Shown here: positions 32,820-32,963 of the stretch, in pieces
Layout of the letters: every line of letters begins with the position of its first letter
Numbering within the stretch: position 1 is the stretch's first letter
Assembly: GCF_002607855.1 (NCBI RefSeq)
Contig: NZ_AWQQ01000015.1
Span: forward strand, 1 to 32,963
Length of the DNA: 32,963 nt
Source: Desulforamulus profundi
GTDB lineage: Bacteria > Bacillota_B > Desulfotomaculia > Desulfotomaculales > Desulfotomaculaceae
Direction of reading: 5' to 3'
The notes under the pieces: generated by a model
Told to the model about the DNA's origin: nothing
Seen by the model: the letters and a program-made list of their open reading frames with translations, nothing else
The model's database searches: none
Program-made: the position numbers and the translations under genes

Positions 32820-32963
32820 AACCCTAATTTTACTTCTTTCAAAAAATAAAATTTACATTAATTAACAGTAGTGACCCACTTTTTTTAGATTTTAAGACGA
32901 AAACTAATATTTTTTGAGTATATTACCTCCCATTTTCCAGTATTTGTCATGCAATTGGGCGCA
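32796..32963. mobile_element. Possible left end of an insertion sequence at the window edge
   Basis: From about 32796 the sequence (GGGTGTTGAAAAAACC...) becomes AT-rich and non-coding, right where the lipoprotein frame fails. GTGTTGAAAAA-type ends occur in several IS families. No transposase is visible before the window ends, so the assignment is a hypothesis only. Confidence 0.25.

Overview
The window comes from an endospore-forming Firmicute, most likely a clostridial or Peptococcaceae-type anaerobe such as the Desulfotomaculum group. The lineage is inferred from gene content (SpoVA operon, GerA-family tail, HD-GYP/DUF5317 pair, glgC plus glgD, YeiH-type transporter), not from a marker gene. 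Ribosome-binding sites are strong GGAGG-type sites, and promoters are of sigma-A type with a few forespore (sigma-G-like) candidates. No rRNA, tRNA, CRISPR array or complete mobile element is visible.

Layout. 1-13: first codons of a minus-strand gene whose ribosome-binding site lies in a long hairpin. 232-891: short Z-prenyl diphosphate synthase paralogue (minus). 1134-3010: a YeiH-family transporter and a 58-residue membrane protein, with a 12-codon leader ORF and a terminator. 3227-12500: six-gene glycogen/maltodextrin operon glgB-glgC-glgD-glgA-GH13 amylase-malQ, closed by a perfect 38-bp palindromic terminator. 12506-15264: DUF421 protein and glutamine-dependent NAD synthetase (minus). 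15382-15912: solitary BglII/BstYI-like nuclease candidate (minus). 16050-19757: minus-strand operon DUF1657-DUF1657-DUF421/DUF1657 fusion-spoVAC-spoVAD-spoVAEb-YhcN/YlaJ lipoprotein, which has the gene set of the spore heat-resistance spoVA-2mob operon. 19933-21825: Nudix hydrolase and an ArsB/NhaD-type transporter with a structured leader. 22124-23631: a remnant GerA-type germination protein coupled to a lipoprotein. 23755-26757: htpG, yjbQ, macro-domain protein. 26831-28243: an unusual sugar-binding-protein-like lipoprotein with three Gln/Gly-rich tracts (minus). 28523-30276: speD, a phosphoesterase (minus) and truA. 30357-32213: DUF5317 and HD-GYP genes (minus). 32381-32963: a 28-residue membrane peptide gene with its own promoter and terminator, then a lipoprotein signal peptide that ends abruptly.

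How the genes work together. The glycogen block makes ADP-glucose (GlgC/GlgD), polymerises it (GlgA), branches it (GlgB) and reworks or degrades the glucan (GH13 enzyme, MalQ). The SpoVA block would handle dipicolinic acid transport in the forespore and spore membrane. Two sigma-G-like promoters, one before that block and one before the Gln/Gly-rich lipoprotein, hint at a shared sporulation theme with the GerA remnant.

The main quality issue is at least 15 single-base frame breaks in otherwise well-conserved genes. All can be repaired by adding one base, nearly always in a homopolymer run. Most lie in plus-strand genes. They look more like sequencing or assembly deletions than gene decay, so each affected gene is listed once over its full restored extent.
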